Below, piece after piece: positions 1 to 5,115 of a stretch of DNA of 5,115 nt. The stretch lies in contig NZ_KQ961852.1 of assembly GCF_001563665.1 (NCBI RefSeq), forward strand, positions 938 to 6,052. Reading direction: 5' to 3'. The notes beneath the pieces were generated by a model. The model searched no databases, was not told where the DNA came from, and worked only from the letters and a program-made list of their open reading frames with translations. A program made the position numbers and the translations under genes. Origin of the DNA: Gardnerella vaginalis. GTDB taxonomy: Bacteria > Actinomycetota > Actinomycetes > Actinomycetales > Bifidobacteriaceae. Positions within the stretch are counted from its first letter, which is position 1; every line of letters starts with the position of its first letter.

Positions 1-3000
1 CTCCAAACGCACAGCTGCTTGCTATGAAAGTGTTCTCAAACATGCCGGGTTCGCATGGCGCTCGTGATTCGGATATAGTTGCTGCAATTGAGGATTCTGT
101 GAAACTCGGTGCAGATGTAATTAACATGTCACTTGGATCCGATAACGGCTTTAGTGGCACATCAAGTGCTACAGGATTAGCATTAAAGAAAGCTAGAGAT
201 GCAGGAGTACTTCCAGTTATTTCTGCTGGAAACTCCGGTTTGAATTTCTCTCCATCTGGTGGTGAAGACGATGCGCTTGGAAAATGGGATGATGCAACTT
301 TAGGATCTCCTGCAGCTTTTCCTGAAGCTTTTAGCGTAGCTTCTGTTGAAAATTCTAACATTACTCAGCTTAAATCCGAGTGGTTTGACAAGGATAATAC
401 TAAAACTGGGATTCCGTATTCACCTGCCTCAGGAAAAGCTGATAATAAAGCTCATGAGCTTGTAAATATTAACTTTGGCGAAGAAGATGATGTTAAAGAT
501 TTGGATCTTACTGGAAAATATGCTTTAGTTGAGCGTGGTAAGATTTCATTCGTTGATAAGTTCCAGAATGCTATAGATCATCATGCTTCTGGTGTGATTG
601 TTTATAATAAAGCTGGGGATTCATCACAGTTCCTTGGTATGGAAGGCGTTGATAAATTCACATGCTTTGGAGCATCAATTCGTCGTGAGGATGCTTTGAA
701 GATTGTTGACGCTATGAAAAACGGGAAAGTGAAAATTTCCTTTAGCGATTCATTTATGGTTAATAATAATCCAGAAAATTTGAAGCCATCAACGTTTACA
801 TCTTGGGGTCCAACTCCAGAACTTGATTTTAAGCCTCAAATTGCTGGCATCGGAGGTAATGTTTGGTCCACACAGAATGGAAATAAGTACACAAGCATGT
901 CTGGTACTTCCATGGCTGCCCCAAACGTTTCCGGTCTTTCTACTTTAGTAATTGAGAATTATAAGAAGCGTTTCCCGAATCTTTCTCAACAAGAGCGAGT
1001 TAAGAGAGCAACTCAAGCGTTGATGAATACGGCGCAGATTCTTGGCAAATCTAAGAAGGTCAATGATATTGGTACTAATAAACTTGTTCCTTATGCTCCT
1101 CGTCAAATTGGTGCTGGTTTAGCGCAAGTTGATAAAGCTGTTTCTACTAACGTTATTGCTACAGTAAACGGAAATTCTTATGTAGCGCTTCGTGAAGTTA
1201 ATGGTGAACGTAATATTACTGTTAATCTCCATAATTACAGTGATACTCCAGTTGAGTATGAAATTCCTCAGCAAGATGTTGTTAATGAGTCAAACGATAA
1301 GGAAAAGAATACTGAAACATTTATTAGCGCTAATGATTCTTTGACGACTTTAACTAGAACTGTAACTGTTCCAGCTCAGCAAACGGTTAAAGTTTCGTTC
1401 ACTCTTGGAGTTGATTCTTCACATGATCATTATGTTGAAGGTTGGGTACGTTTCATTTCTAAGACCAGTGGTCAGCCTGATTTAGCAGTTCCATATTTAG
1501 GATTTGCTGGTAATTGGAATCGTGAAAATATTATCCTTTCTCCTAAGGATACTTATGGTAAATCTGCAACTAAGCTACTTGCAGGACCTTATTTCATGAT
1601 GCCTGCAGTGCAAGTAAATAAGGAATCTGACAGTGCTTATGAGTTCTCTCCTAATGGTGACGGCGTATTAGATTCCTTAGTTCCAACTATGGTCTTGTTG
1701 CGCAATGCTGCTGATTTGCGTTATTCGATTCTCGATAATAACAATAAAGAATTGCGAGTGTTAGGTGAGGAGCATGATGTTTCAAGAATTAGCTTAGGTA
1801 ATTTTGGTTCTCTTGATGCAGCTGAAGCTGCTTACACTTCTGCTGTAACTAAGTTTGATGGTAAAGTATACAATCCTCAAACAGGAAAATTTGAAACTCT
1901 TCCTGATGGATCTTACAAGTATCGTATCTCAGCTCGTTTAGGTGATAAATTCGCTTGGCAGCATTGTGATATGCGATTCAATATTGATACGCATAAGCCA
2001 GAAATGATAATTTCTGATCCTCAAAATGTGAAAGTTGATGATAAAGATGATGATGGTCATCCAATAAAGGGTGATGATGGTCAACCAATAAAGAAAGATG
2101 CGCAAAAAGTTACTATTCGCGTCAAAGATGCTATGAAAAGCGAACTTAGTAATTTGATGGTTTCAAGTCAATCAAATGATCAAACTATCAAAATGTATGA
2201 TGACGATTATGAAAAAACACCATGCAAGACAGATAGTGAAGGTTATCACGTATGCGATGTTATTTTAGATAAAGATGACACTTATATTAGTGCAAGCATA
2301 AAAGATATGGGTGGCAACTGGAATGATCAAAGTAAAGTCTTTAAAGCTAAGTCTTTGTATCTTACAGGTAAAAGCATACTTGATGGCGAGAAGCTTGGTT
2401 TGAAGGATTTGAAAAATGGTAAGGTTGATCTTATAGGCTATGTAAGTAAAGATATAAGTACTGTGAAGGTTAGCGTTACTAACGGTAGTGATACTGTTCA
2501 AACTCTTGATTTGAAACCTGAAAACATGAAGTTTGACGCAGGCTTATTGTTGAAAGACGGTAAGAATGATGTCAAAGTTGAAGCTTTTGATTCTTCAGGA
2601 GCGTTAGTTGCTTCAGATAGCCTTACAATTTACTTTAATTCTAATATGCCAACTATTAGTGTAACGAATACTAATAGTGATGGAATGTTAGCTGTTAATG
2701 CTGATGGTTCAGTAGAAATCAAGGGTAAAGTTACGAACACAAATAAGCTTAAAGTTCGTTATAAGCGTGCAAGAACAGCAGAAGATCCTGTTGAACTGTT
2801 TGAAGATCCTCGCAAACCTGTTGATGCTAATGATAAAGTCAAAGTCGAATCTGATGGAACTTTTGAAGTTACTGTAAAGCCTCTTGAAAGCGAAAAGAGT
2901 ATCACGTTAGTTGCTATGAATGACGGTAACAGTGTTAAGCAAGATATTGGCTTAGCTGGTCGTGCTACTGTATCGAAAGCTGATACTAGCGATGAAGATG

Positions 3001-4886
3001 AGTCTTTGAAGTTGATTGTTGCTGATAATATGAATCTTCTAGATAAAAACTATACTTGGATTCATAGCGATAAAACTGATTCAAAAGATATCACTAAAGA
3101 TTCTCTTACATTAAGAGGTCATGTAGATAAGAGTAAGAATATTACGTCTATATCGTTTACTAAAGCAAATCATGTAAAAGATGATGGCGAATATGAAAAT
3201 CCAGAGCCAATAACTACAGCGCCGGATGAAGAAGGTAATTTTGCTATAACGTTGCCTATGCATCCTGGAGTTAATGATTTCCATCTTCTTATTCAATCTG
3301 GAGAAAATAAACTCTTTGATGGTCCAGCTGCTATTTACTTTGATAATGAAGCTCCAAAAATTACATTATCTAAGCCAGAGCTTTATGATAATACGCTCTT
3401 TACTAATAAAGATACTGTAGATTTTGAAGGTACTTTAAGTGATGACGCATTTGGATATGATTTCTATATCAATGGTTCTGTAGTATCTGATTTTATGTCT
3501 TACGATGGTGGTGGAGCTGGTGTAAATCGTAAAAGCTTTACTACTACTGTTCCTGTATCCAATAACGATCATATTCTTATGCAATTTGGAGATAAGAATA
3601 AGTATCAATTTGCTGGAATGATTCCTGTAGTTGTTGATAAAGATTTGCCAACTATTGATAGTAATTTGCAAAAGAATCAAAAGATAGACGATTCATATAA
3701 CATTACAATTAACGCAAAAGATAAGAATATTAAATCTCTTCATGTGTTGATTGATGGTGTTGAAGTTGGTTCTGCAGAAAATAACTTACGCAAGACATTA
3801 GCAGCAAGTTTGCTTTCTGAAAAAGAAAGTGATGTAGAGAATAATAAACCTGCAGTTCCAGATAAGGATAATTTGACTGTTAATGTTTCTGGTAAAGATA
3901 TCAATGCTGGTAATCATACAATTACTATTCAAGCAGAAGATTATGCAGGAAATATTGCTGTTGATAATTCGTCTATCGATTTTGTAAAGCTTGCTCCGCC
4001 AGCTCCGTCTGTTGACGTGAAAGCTCCTCAAGCGCCTGAGTCTGTTTCGAGTCTTGATAAGTCTGTTAAGGGTAATCTTGTTGTTGGTGCAAATAAGAAT
4101 AATATTGCTCGAGCAGGTATTGAGAATCCTATGATTTTGACTTTCGCAGGCTTGCTTGATGCGAATACTGGTTCTGGTACTGGTGATTCAGATGGTTCTG
4201 GTTCGGGTTCGGGTACTGGTTCTGGTGCTCCGTCTGGTTCTACTCCTAAAGCTCCAGGTTCTGGTAATGGTCAGAATGATGTTAATGCTACGCGCGAGTT
4301 TGTTAAGGATCTTATTAAGAATAAGGTTGCTTATGCTTATGCGTATATTTATTCTTCGCCTGAATTATTAAAAGGTGAGAATAATACTAATTACGTGAAA
4401 GTAACGTTAGACGGTAAGAAGGTTAAGTTTAATGCGATGATTCCAGGAAATTATTCTGGTATTCATACTATCGTGTTGCTTAATTCTAAAGGTCAGCAGA
4501 TTGCTTGGACTAATGTTTATGTGATTCCTTCTAATGCTGATCAATTTGTTGAAGCTAATGCTGAAACGTATTTGAAGTATTATGAGAATCCTGTGTCTTA
4601 TGACAGTTCTGATGACTCTAGTGACTCTAGTGTGAAGTCAGAGGATTCTAAGAATGATGTTAAGAATGATTCGGATGATTCTAGGTCTTCTAATGATTCT
4701 AATGATGATTCTCATCGTAATCATCGTCATTATTCTGTTAAGAAGTCTAAGTCTAAGGTTGCTCATACTGGCGTAGATGTTATGCCTGTTGTAACAATAG
4801 TTTCGTTGCTTCTTGTTTGTGTCGTATTCTACGTTAGTGTTAGAGAGGTTAAGGAGTTAGTTTCTAGAGTTAATGTGTTGAGCTAG
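1..4886 (+). CDS. Cell-surface subtilisin-like serine protease (S8 family, C5a peptidase/lactocepin-like), 5'-partial
   Basis: This is a secreted, wall-displayed endopeptidase that would cleave extracellular proteins, either host factors or nutritional substrates; the substrate cannot be read from sequence. The frame is open to the left edge (first full codon at base 3) and begins with the subtilase segment APNAQLLAMKVFSN. The ATG at 24 lies inside this block and has no Shine-Dalgarno, so it is not the start. Visible hallmarks are AGNSG with the oxyanion Asn77 (bases 231-233), a PA domain inserted at about 151-248, and GTSMAAP with the nucleophile Ser303 (bases 909-911). The Asn-Ser distance of 226 residues is close to that I recall for streptococcal C5a peptidase. 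The Asp and His of the triad are upstream and cannot be checked. After the protease come an Fn3-like domain (about 386-505, ending PYLGFAGNW), a SPNGDG beta-sandwich (549-665), several Ig-like modules (to about 1330), linkers, and a VAHTG-type anchor. It ends at TAG 4884-4886 with a terminator after it. The family call is firm; the substrate is unknown. Confidence 0.93.
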   Translation, partial: PNAQLLAMKVFSNMPGSHGARDSDIVAAIEDSVKLGADVINMSLGSDNGFSGTSSATGLALKKARDAGVLPVISAGNSGLNFSPSGGEDDALGKWDDATLGSPAAFPEAFSVASVENSNITQLKSEWFDKDNTKTGIPYSPASGKADNKAHELVNINFGEEDDVKDLDLTGKYALVERGKISFVDKFQNAIDHHASGVIVYNKAGDSSQFLGMEGVDKFTCFGASIRREDALKIVDAMKNGKVKISFSDSFMVNNNPENLKPSTFTSWGPTPELDFKPQIAGIGGNVWSTQNGNKYTSMSGTSMAAPNVSGLSTLVIENYKKRFPNLSQQERVKRATQALMNTAQILGKSKKVNDIGTNKLVPYAPRQIGAGLAQVDKAVSTNVIATVNGNSYVALREVNGERNITVNLHNYSDTPVEYEIPQQDVVNESNDKEKNTETFISANDSLTTLTRTVTVPAQQTVKVSFTLGVDSSHDHYVEGWVRFISKTSGQPDLAVPYLGFAGNWNRENIILSPKDTYGKSATKLLAGPYFMMPAVQVNKESDSAYEFSPNGDGVLDSLVPTMVLLRNAADLRYSILDNNNKELRVLGEEHDVSRISLGNFGSLDAAEAAYTSAVTKFDGKVYNPQTGKFETLPDGSYKYRISARLGDKFAWQHCDMRFNIDTHKPEMIISDPQNVKVDDKDDDGHPIKGDDGQPIKKDAQKVTIRVKDAMKSELSNLMVSSQSNDQTIKMYDDDYEKTPCKTDSEGYHVCDVILDKDDTYISASIKDMGGNWNDQSKVFKAKSLYLTGKSILDGEKLGLKDLKNGKVDLIGYVSKDISTVKVSVTNGSDTVQTLDLKPENMKFDAGLLLKDGKNDVKVEAFDSSGALVASDSLTIYFNSNMPTISVTNTNSDGMLAVNADGSVEIKGKVTNTNKLKVRYKRARTAEDPVELFEDPRKPVDANDKVKVESDGTFEVTVKPLESEKSITLVAMNDGNSVKQDIGLAGRATVSKADTSDEDESLKLIVADNMNLLDKNYTWIHSDKTDSKDITKDSLTLRGHVDKSKNITSISFTKANHVKDDGEYENPEPITTAPDEEGNFAITLPMHPGVNDFHLLIQSGENKLFDGPAAIYFDNEAPKITLSKPELYDNTLFTNKDTVDFEGTLSDDAFGYDFYINGSVVSDFMSYDGGGAGVNRKSFTTTVPVSNNDHILMQFGDKNKYQFAGMIPVVVDKDLPTIDSNLQKNQKIDDSYNITINAKDKNIKSLHVLIDGVEVGSAENNLRKTLAASLLSEKESDVENNKPAVPDKDNLTVNVSGKDINAGNHTITIQAEDYAGNIAVDNSSIDFVKLAPPAPSVDVKAPQAPESVSSLDKSVKGNLVVGANKNNIARAGIENPMILTFAGLLDANTGSGTGDSDGSGSGSGTGSGAPSGSTPKAPGSGNGQNDVNATREFVKDLIKNKVAYAYAYIYSSPELLKGENNTNYVKVTLDGKKVKFNAMIPGNYSGIHTIVLLNSKGQQIAWTNVYVIPSNADQFVEANAETYLKYYENPVSYDSSDDSSDSSVKSEDSKNDVKNDSDDSRSSNDSNDDSHRNHRHYSVKKSKSKVAHTGVDVMPVVTIVSLLLVCVVFYVSVREVKELVSRVNVLS
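453..746 (+). other. PA (protease-associated) domain inserted in the subtilase fold
   Basis: Residues about 151-248 interrupt the subtilase core between the oxyanion Asn and the catalytic Ser. The pattern LDLTGKYALVERGKISF, then FQNAIDHHASGVIVYN and a closing KVKISF strand, is the usual PA signature (gain of a 'KIALVxRG' strand, then 'KxxNAxxxGAxGVIVYN'). In C5a peptidases and lactocepins this domain sits at the edge of the active-site cleft and contributes to access or choice of substrate. Its presence excludes a simple subtilisin and supports the cell-envelope proteinase class. The boundaries are estimated by eye. Confidence 0.85.
900..926 (+). other. Catalytic serine motif SGTSMAAPN
   Basis: The codons give S-G-T-S-M-A-A-P-N with the nucleophilic Ser at bases 909-911 (residue 303). 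This is the textbook S8 peptidase motif GTSMAxP with no substitution, so this half of the active site is intact. Together with the intact AGNSG oxyanion motif at bases 225-239, nothing visible suggests an inactive paralogue. The Asp and His lie outside the window. Confidence 0.95.
1158..1520 (+). other. Fn3-like domain following the protease (C5a peptidase type)
   Basis: Residues about 386-505 follow directly after the last subtilase helix (QIGAGLAQVDKAV). The segment has alternating beta strands: ERNITVNLHNYSD, then TVTVPAQQTVKVSFTL, then YVEGWVRFISK and AVPYLGFAGNW. The 'GWVRF...LAVPYLGFAGNW' ending is characteristic of the first fibronectin-like domain in C5a peptidases and lactocepins, where it packs against the catalytic domain. 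The assignment is by pattern recognition; a profile search would set the exact edges. Confidence 0.8.
1647..2000 (+). other. Second beta-sandwich domain, opening with a SPNGDG Asp loop
   Basis: Residues about 549-665. It opens with SPNGDGVLD (bases 1647-1673), an Asp/Asn/Gly loop that recurs at the start of beta-sandwich modules in lactocepin-like proteases and is a plausible Ca2+ site. It continues with ADLRYSILDNNNKELRVL and closes with LPDGSYKYRISAR...FNIDTHKP, the 'DGxYxYxI' strand typical of Fn3-like modules in this family. It contains a single Cys (655). Domain edges are approximate. Confidence 0.65.
2001..3992 (+). other. Array of bacterial Ig-like stalk modules
   Basis: Residues about 667-1330 form four or five beta-rich modules of roughly 90-120 residues. 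Boundaries are suggested by the recurring phrase 'I-Y-F-(D/N)-x-x-x-P-x-I': IYFNSNMPTISV near residue 880, IYFDNEAPKITL near 1115, and VVVDKDLPTIDS near 1213, preceded by the HKPEMIIS junction near 665. Modules carry Ig-like phrases such as LTLRGHVDKSKNITSI, VDFEGTLSDDAFGYDFYING and HTITIQAEDYAGNIAV. In lactocepin-like proteases such modules form the spacer that lifts the catalytic domain away from the wall. They have diverged in sequence and are not recent duplicates at DNA level. Confidence 0.65.
2049..2096 (+). repeat. Tandem 24-bp repeat encoding DDGHPIKG / DDGQPIKK
   Basis: Two head-to-tail copies of a 24-bp unit (2049-2072 and 2073-2096) encode the octads DDGHPIKG and DDGQPIKK (residues 683-698). 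Bases 2048-2069 match 2072-2093 at 21 of 22 positions, the one difference being T2060/A2084. Near-identity at the DNA level, including synonymous positions, indicates a recent duplication. The copies follow VDDKD, giving a dense acidic stretch just after HKPEMIISDP at the start of an Ig-like module. Copy number may vary between strains. Confidence 0.8.
4170..4277 (+). repeat. Gly/Ser low-complexity linker
   Basis: Residues 1390-1425 are almost only Gly, Ser, Thr, Pro, Asp and Asn. The core at 4194-4226 is built from alternating GGT and TCT/TCG/ACT codons (protein G-S-G-S-G-S-G-T-G-S-G). It separates the Ig-like array from the final beta-sandwich and is read as a flexible hinge. The hexamer-like DNA structure (GGTTCT, GGTTCG) makes slippage and length variation in steps of 6 bp, always in frame, plausible. 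The +1 frame is open across it only because of the repetitive codons. Confidence 0.85.
4278..4580 (+). other. Pre-anchor small beta-sandwich module
   Basis: Residues about 1426-1526, between the Gly/Ser linker and the Ser/Asp stalk. The visible pattern is NKVAYAYAYIYSSPELL, then VKVTLDGKKVKFNAMIP, then GIHTIVLLNSKGQQIAWTNVYVIP. I recognise the shape 'vyVYSTPxxLG...V.ldxxG.v.v.lP..l.aGxHtivvxdxxGxxiaW' as a module placed just before the anchor in many bifidobacterial and other actinobacterial surface proteins. It is the main reason for favouring a Bifidobacteriaceae host. Recognition is from memory; no named family was checked. Confidence 0.55.
4602..4757 (+). repeat. Ser/Asp-rich stalk ending in a His/Lys/Arg patch
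   Basis: Bases 4602-4712 (residues 1534-1570) encode a Ser/Asp/Asn-rich run comparable to the SD stalks of Gram-positive adhesins, which span the wall and can be glycosylated. At DNA level there is a perfect 9-bp tandem GACTCTAGT at 4614-4631 and a 12-bp imperfect tandem (AAGAATGATGTT / AAGAATGATTCG) at 4650-4673. Bases 4713-4757 then switch sharply to HRNHRHYSVKKSKSK, a strongly basic stretch immediately before the sorting-like motif. The acidic-to-basic change is abrupt. Confidence 0.8.
4758..4883 (+). other. C-terminal wall-sorting-like signal with non-canonical VAHTG motif
   Basis: Residues 1586-1627. VAHTG (4758-4772) occupies the LPxTG position. It is followed by VDVMP, a hydrophobic helix (4779-4841, VVTIVSLLLVCVVFYVSV core) and the tail REVKELVSRVNVLS. 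The order motif, helix, charged tail at the extreme C terminus is that of sortase substrates. The Leu-Pro of the classical motif is replaced by Val-Ala. Class E-type sortases of actinobacteria are known to accept LAxTG, so anchoring by such an enzyme is plausible. If sortase does not cut here, the helix would simply anchor the protein in the membrane. Confidence 0.75.
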
Positions 4887-4896
4887 TTTTAGTTCG

Positions 4897-4919
4897 ATTG
4901 CGGCTGTTTTAGTTGCAAT
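4897..4919 (+). other. Small hairpin between stop codon and terminator
   Basis: ATTGC (4897-4901) pairs with GCAAT (4915-4919) around a 13-base loop; two G-U pairs could extend it inward. It sits 10 bases after the stop codon and 6 bases before the main terminator stem. At five base pairs it is weak and could be chance. The nonamer GTTTTAGTT occurs twice around it (4886-4894 and 4906-4914). Confidence 0.3.
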
Positions 4920-4925
4920 AAGTTT

Positions 4926-4979
4926 AATGCTCTTCGTTTTGTGAAGTGAAATTCATGAAGCGAAGAGCATTTTTGTTTT
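4926..4979 (+). terminator. Rho-independent terminator of the protease gene
   Basis: AATGCTCTTCG (4926-4936) and CGAAGAGCATT (4961-4971) form a perfect 11-bp stem. A T-rich run follows at once (4970-4974, then G, then TTTT 4976-4979). The stem starts 39 bases after the stop codon. The 24-base loop is long for a terminator, but it can close further by TGAA (4942-4945) pairing with TTCA (4952-4955). No A-run flanks the left side, so it should act only on rightward transcripts. Confidence 0.88.
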
Positions 4980-5010
4980 ATTTAATTATTAGTTTGTTTT
5001 ATTTAATTAT
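4972..5010. repeat. 18-bp direct repeat, 21-bp period
   Basis: TTTGTTTTATTTAATTAT occurs at 4972-4989 and again, without a mismatch, at 4993-5010, separated by three bases (TAG). The first copy overlaps the terminator T-tract. A 21-bp period is two helical turns, so a protein bound to both copies would lie on one face of the DNA, but slippage duplication of AT-rich spacer explains it equally well. Confidence 0.85.
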
Positions 5011-5115
5011 CAATTGTTTTTAGCTATTGCTTAGTTAATCAATTTTATGATTTGTAAATATAAGCATTATTTAATATTAAATTTTTAGGAATTTTTACGA
5101 ATTATGTATGTAAAT
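5011..5115. other. AT-rich spacer, no supported gene
   Basis: Very AT-rich DNA running to the right edge. It contains a 14-bp perfect palindrome, ATTTAATATTAAAT, at 5069-5082, and a possible ATG at 5104 with AGGAA at 5087-5091. Only four codons (M-Y-V-N) are visible after that ATG and the 12-base spacing is long, so a downstream gene start is possible but not called. Promoter-like hexamers are too easily matched in such sequence to assign one. Confidence 0.5.

Noticed and set aside
2265..2501. Minus-strand open frame of 78 codons
   Set aside because: It lies wholly inside the protease gene, opposite well-formed Ig-like domain sequence. Its translation is rich in Ile/Thr/Tyr/Phe without any recognisable motif, as expected from the complement of AT-rich coding DNA.
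3111..4031. Three further minus-strand open frames (3111-3296, 3435-3680, 3798-4031)
   Set aside because: All are antisense to the same continuous coding region, show no domain, and have compositions typical of reverse-complemented GAT/AAT/GTT codons.
4156..4371. Plus-strand open frame of 71 codons in another frame
   Set aside because: Its Leu/Val/Arg/Met monotony is simply the Gly/Ser linker and following codons read out of frame.
1..4886. Pseudogene or frameshift in the protease
   Set aside because: The frame is uninterrupted for 4884 bases, the visible active-site motifs AGNSG and GTSMAAP are intact, and the C-terminal anchor and terminator are in place.
4972..5010. CRISPR-like or attachment-site reading of the direct repeat
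   Set aside because: There are only two copies, a three-base spacer and no adjacent integrase, tRNA or cas gene in view; a CRISPR needs spacers of about 30 bases.
5027..5064. Promoter-like hexamers TTGCTT (5027-5032) and TATAAG (5059-5064)
   Set aside because: The spacing is 26 bases, far from about 17, and the region is so AT-rich that partial -10 and -35 matches occur everywhere.
5087..5115. Possible downstream gene start: AGGAA at 5087-5091 and ATG at 5104
   Set aside because: Only four codons are visible, the spacing of 12 bases is longer than usual, and AGGAA-like strings are easy to find here. It cannot be supported without more sequence.

Overview
The window is almost entirely one very large gene, read on the + strand. 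It encodes a cell-surface subtilisin-like serine protease of the C5a-peptidase/lactocepin (cell-envelope proteinase) type. The gene is cut by the left edge. The reading frame is open from the first base and already encodes the conserved subtilase segment APNAQLLAMKVFSN there, so the ATG at 24 is an internal methionine and not the start. The signal peptide, the propeptide and the catalytic Asp and His must lie to the left. Residue numbers in this report count from the first complete codon (bases 3-5) as residue 1; the visible part has 1627 residues.

Layout of the protein: subtilase core, first half (about 1-150, with oxyanion Asn77); inserted protease-associated (PA) domain (about 151-248); subtilase core, second half with catalytic Ser303 (about 258-380); Fn3-like domain of the C5a-peptidase type (about 386-505); a second beta-sandwich opening with SPNGDG (about 549-665); a run of four or five bacterial Ig-like modules (about 666-1330); a Pro-rich hinge; a Gly/Ser linker (1390-1425); a small beta-sandwich (about 1426-1525); a Ser/Asp-rich stalk; a His/Lys/Arg patch; and a C-terminal sorting-like signal VAHTG + membrane helix + short tail. 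This is the order expected for an enzyme displayed at the end of a long wall-spanning stalk.

After the stop codon there is a strong Rho-independent terminator, which closes the transcript. About 140 bases of very AT-rich spacer follow, containing an 18-bp direct repeat and a 14-bp palindrome. No gene can be supported there, although a downstream gene could begin at the right edge.

Organism: an AT-rich Gram-positive. The pre-anchor beta-sandwich (HTIVLLNSKGQQIAW) and the non-LPxTG anchor resemble bifidobacterial/actinobacterial surface proteins. Together with the low GC they point to Gardnerella or a close relative. A lactobacillus or streptococcus is the alternative. This assignment is inference from recall and was not searched.

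I see no multi-gene system here. The points of interest are variations within a known protein architecture (anchor motif, stalk repeats, possible disulfide loop) and repeats in the 3' spacer.
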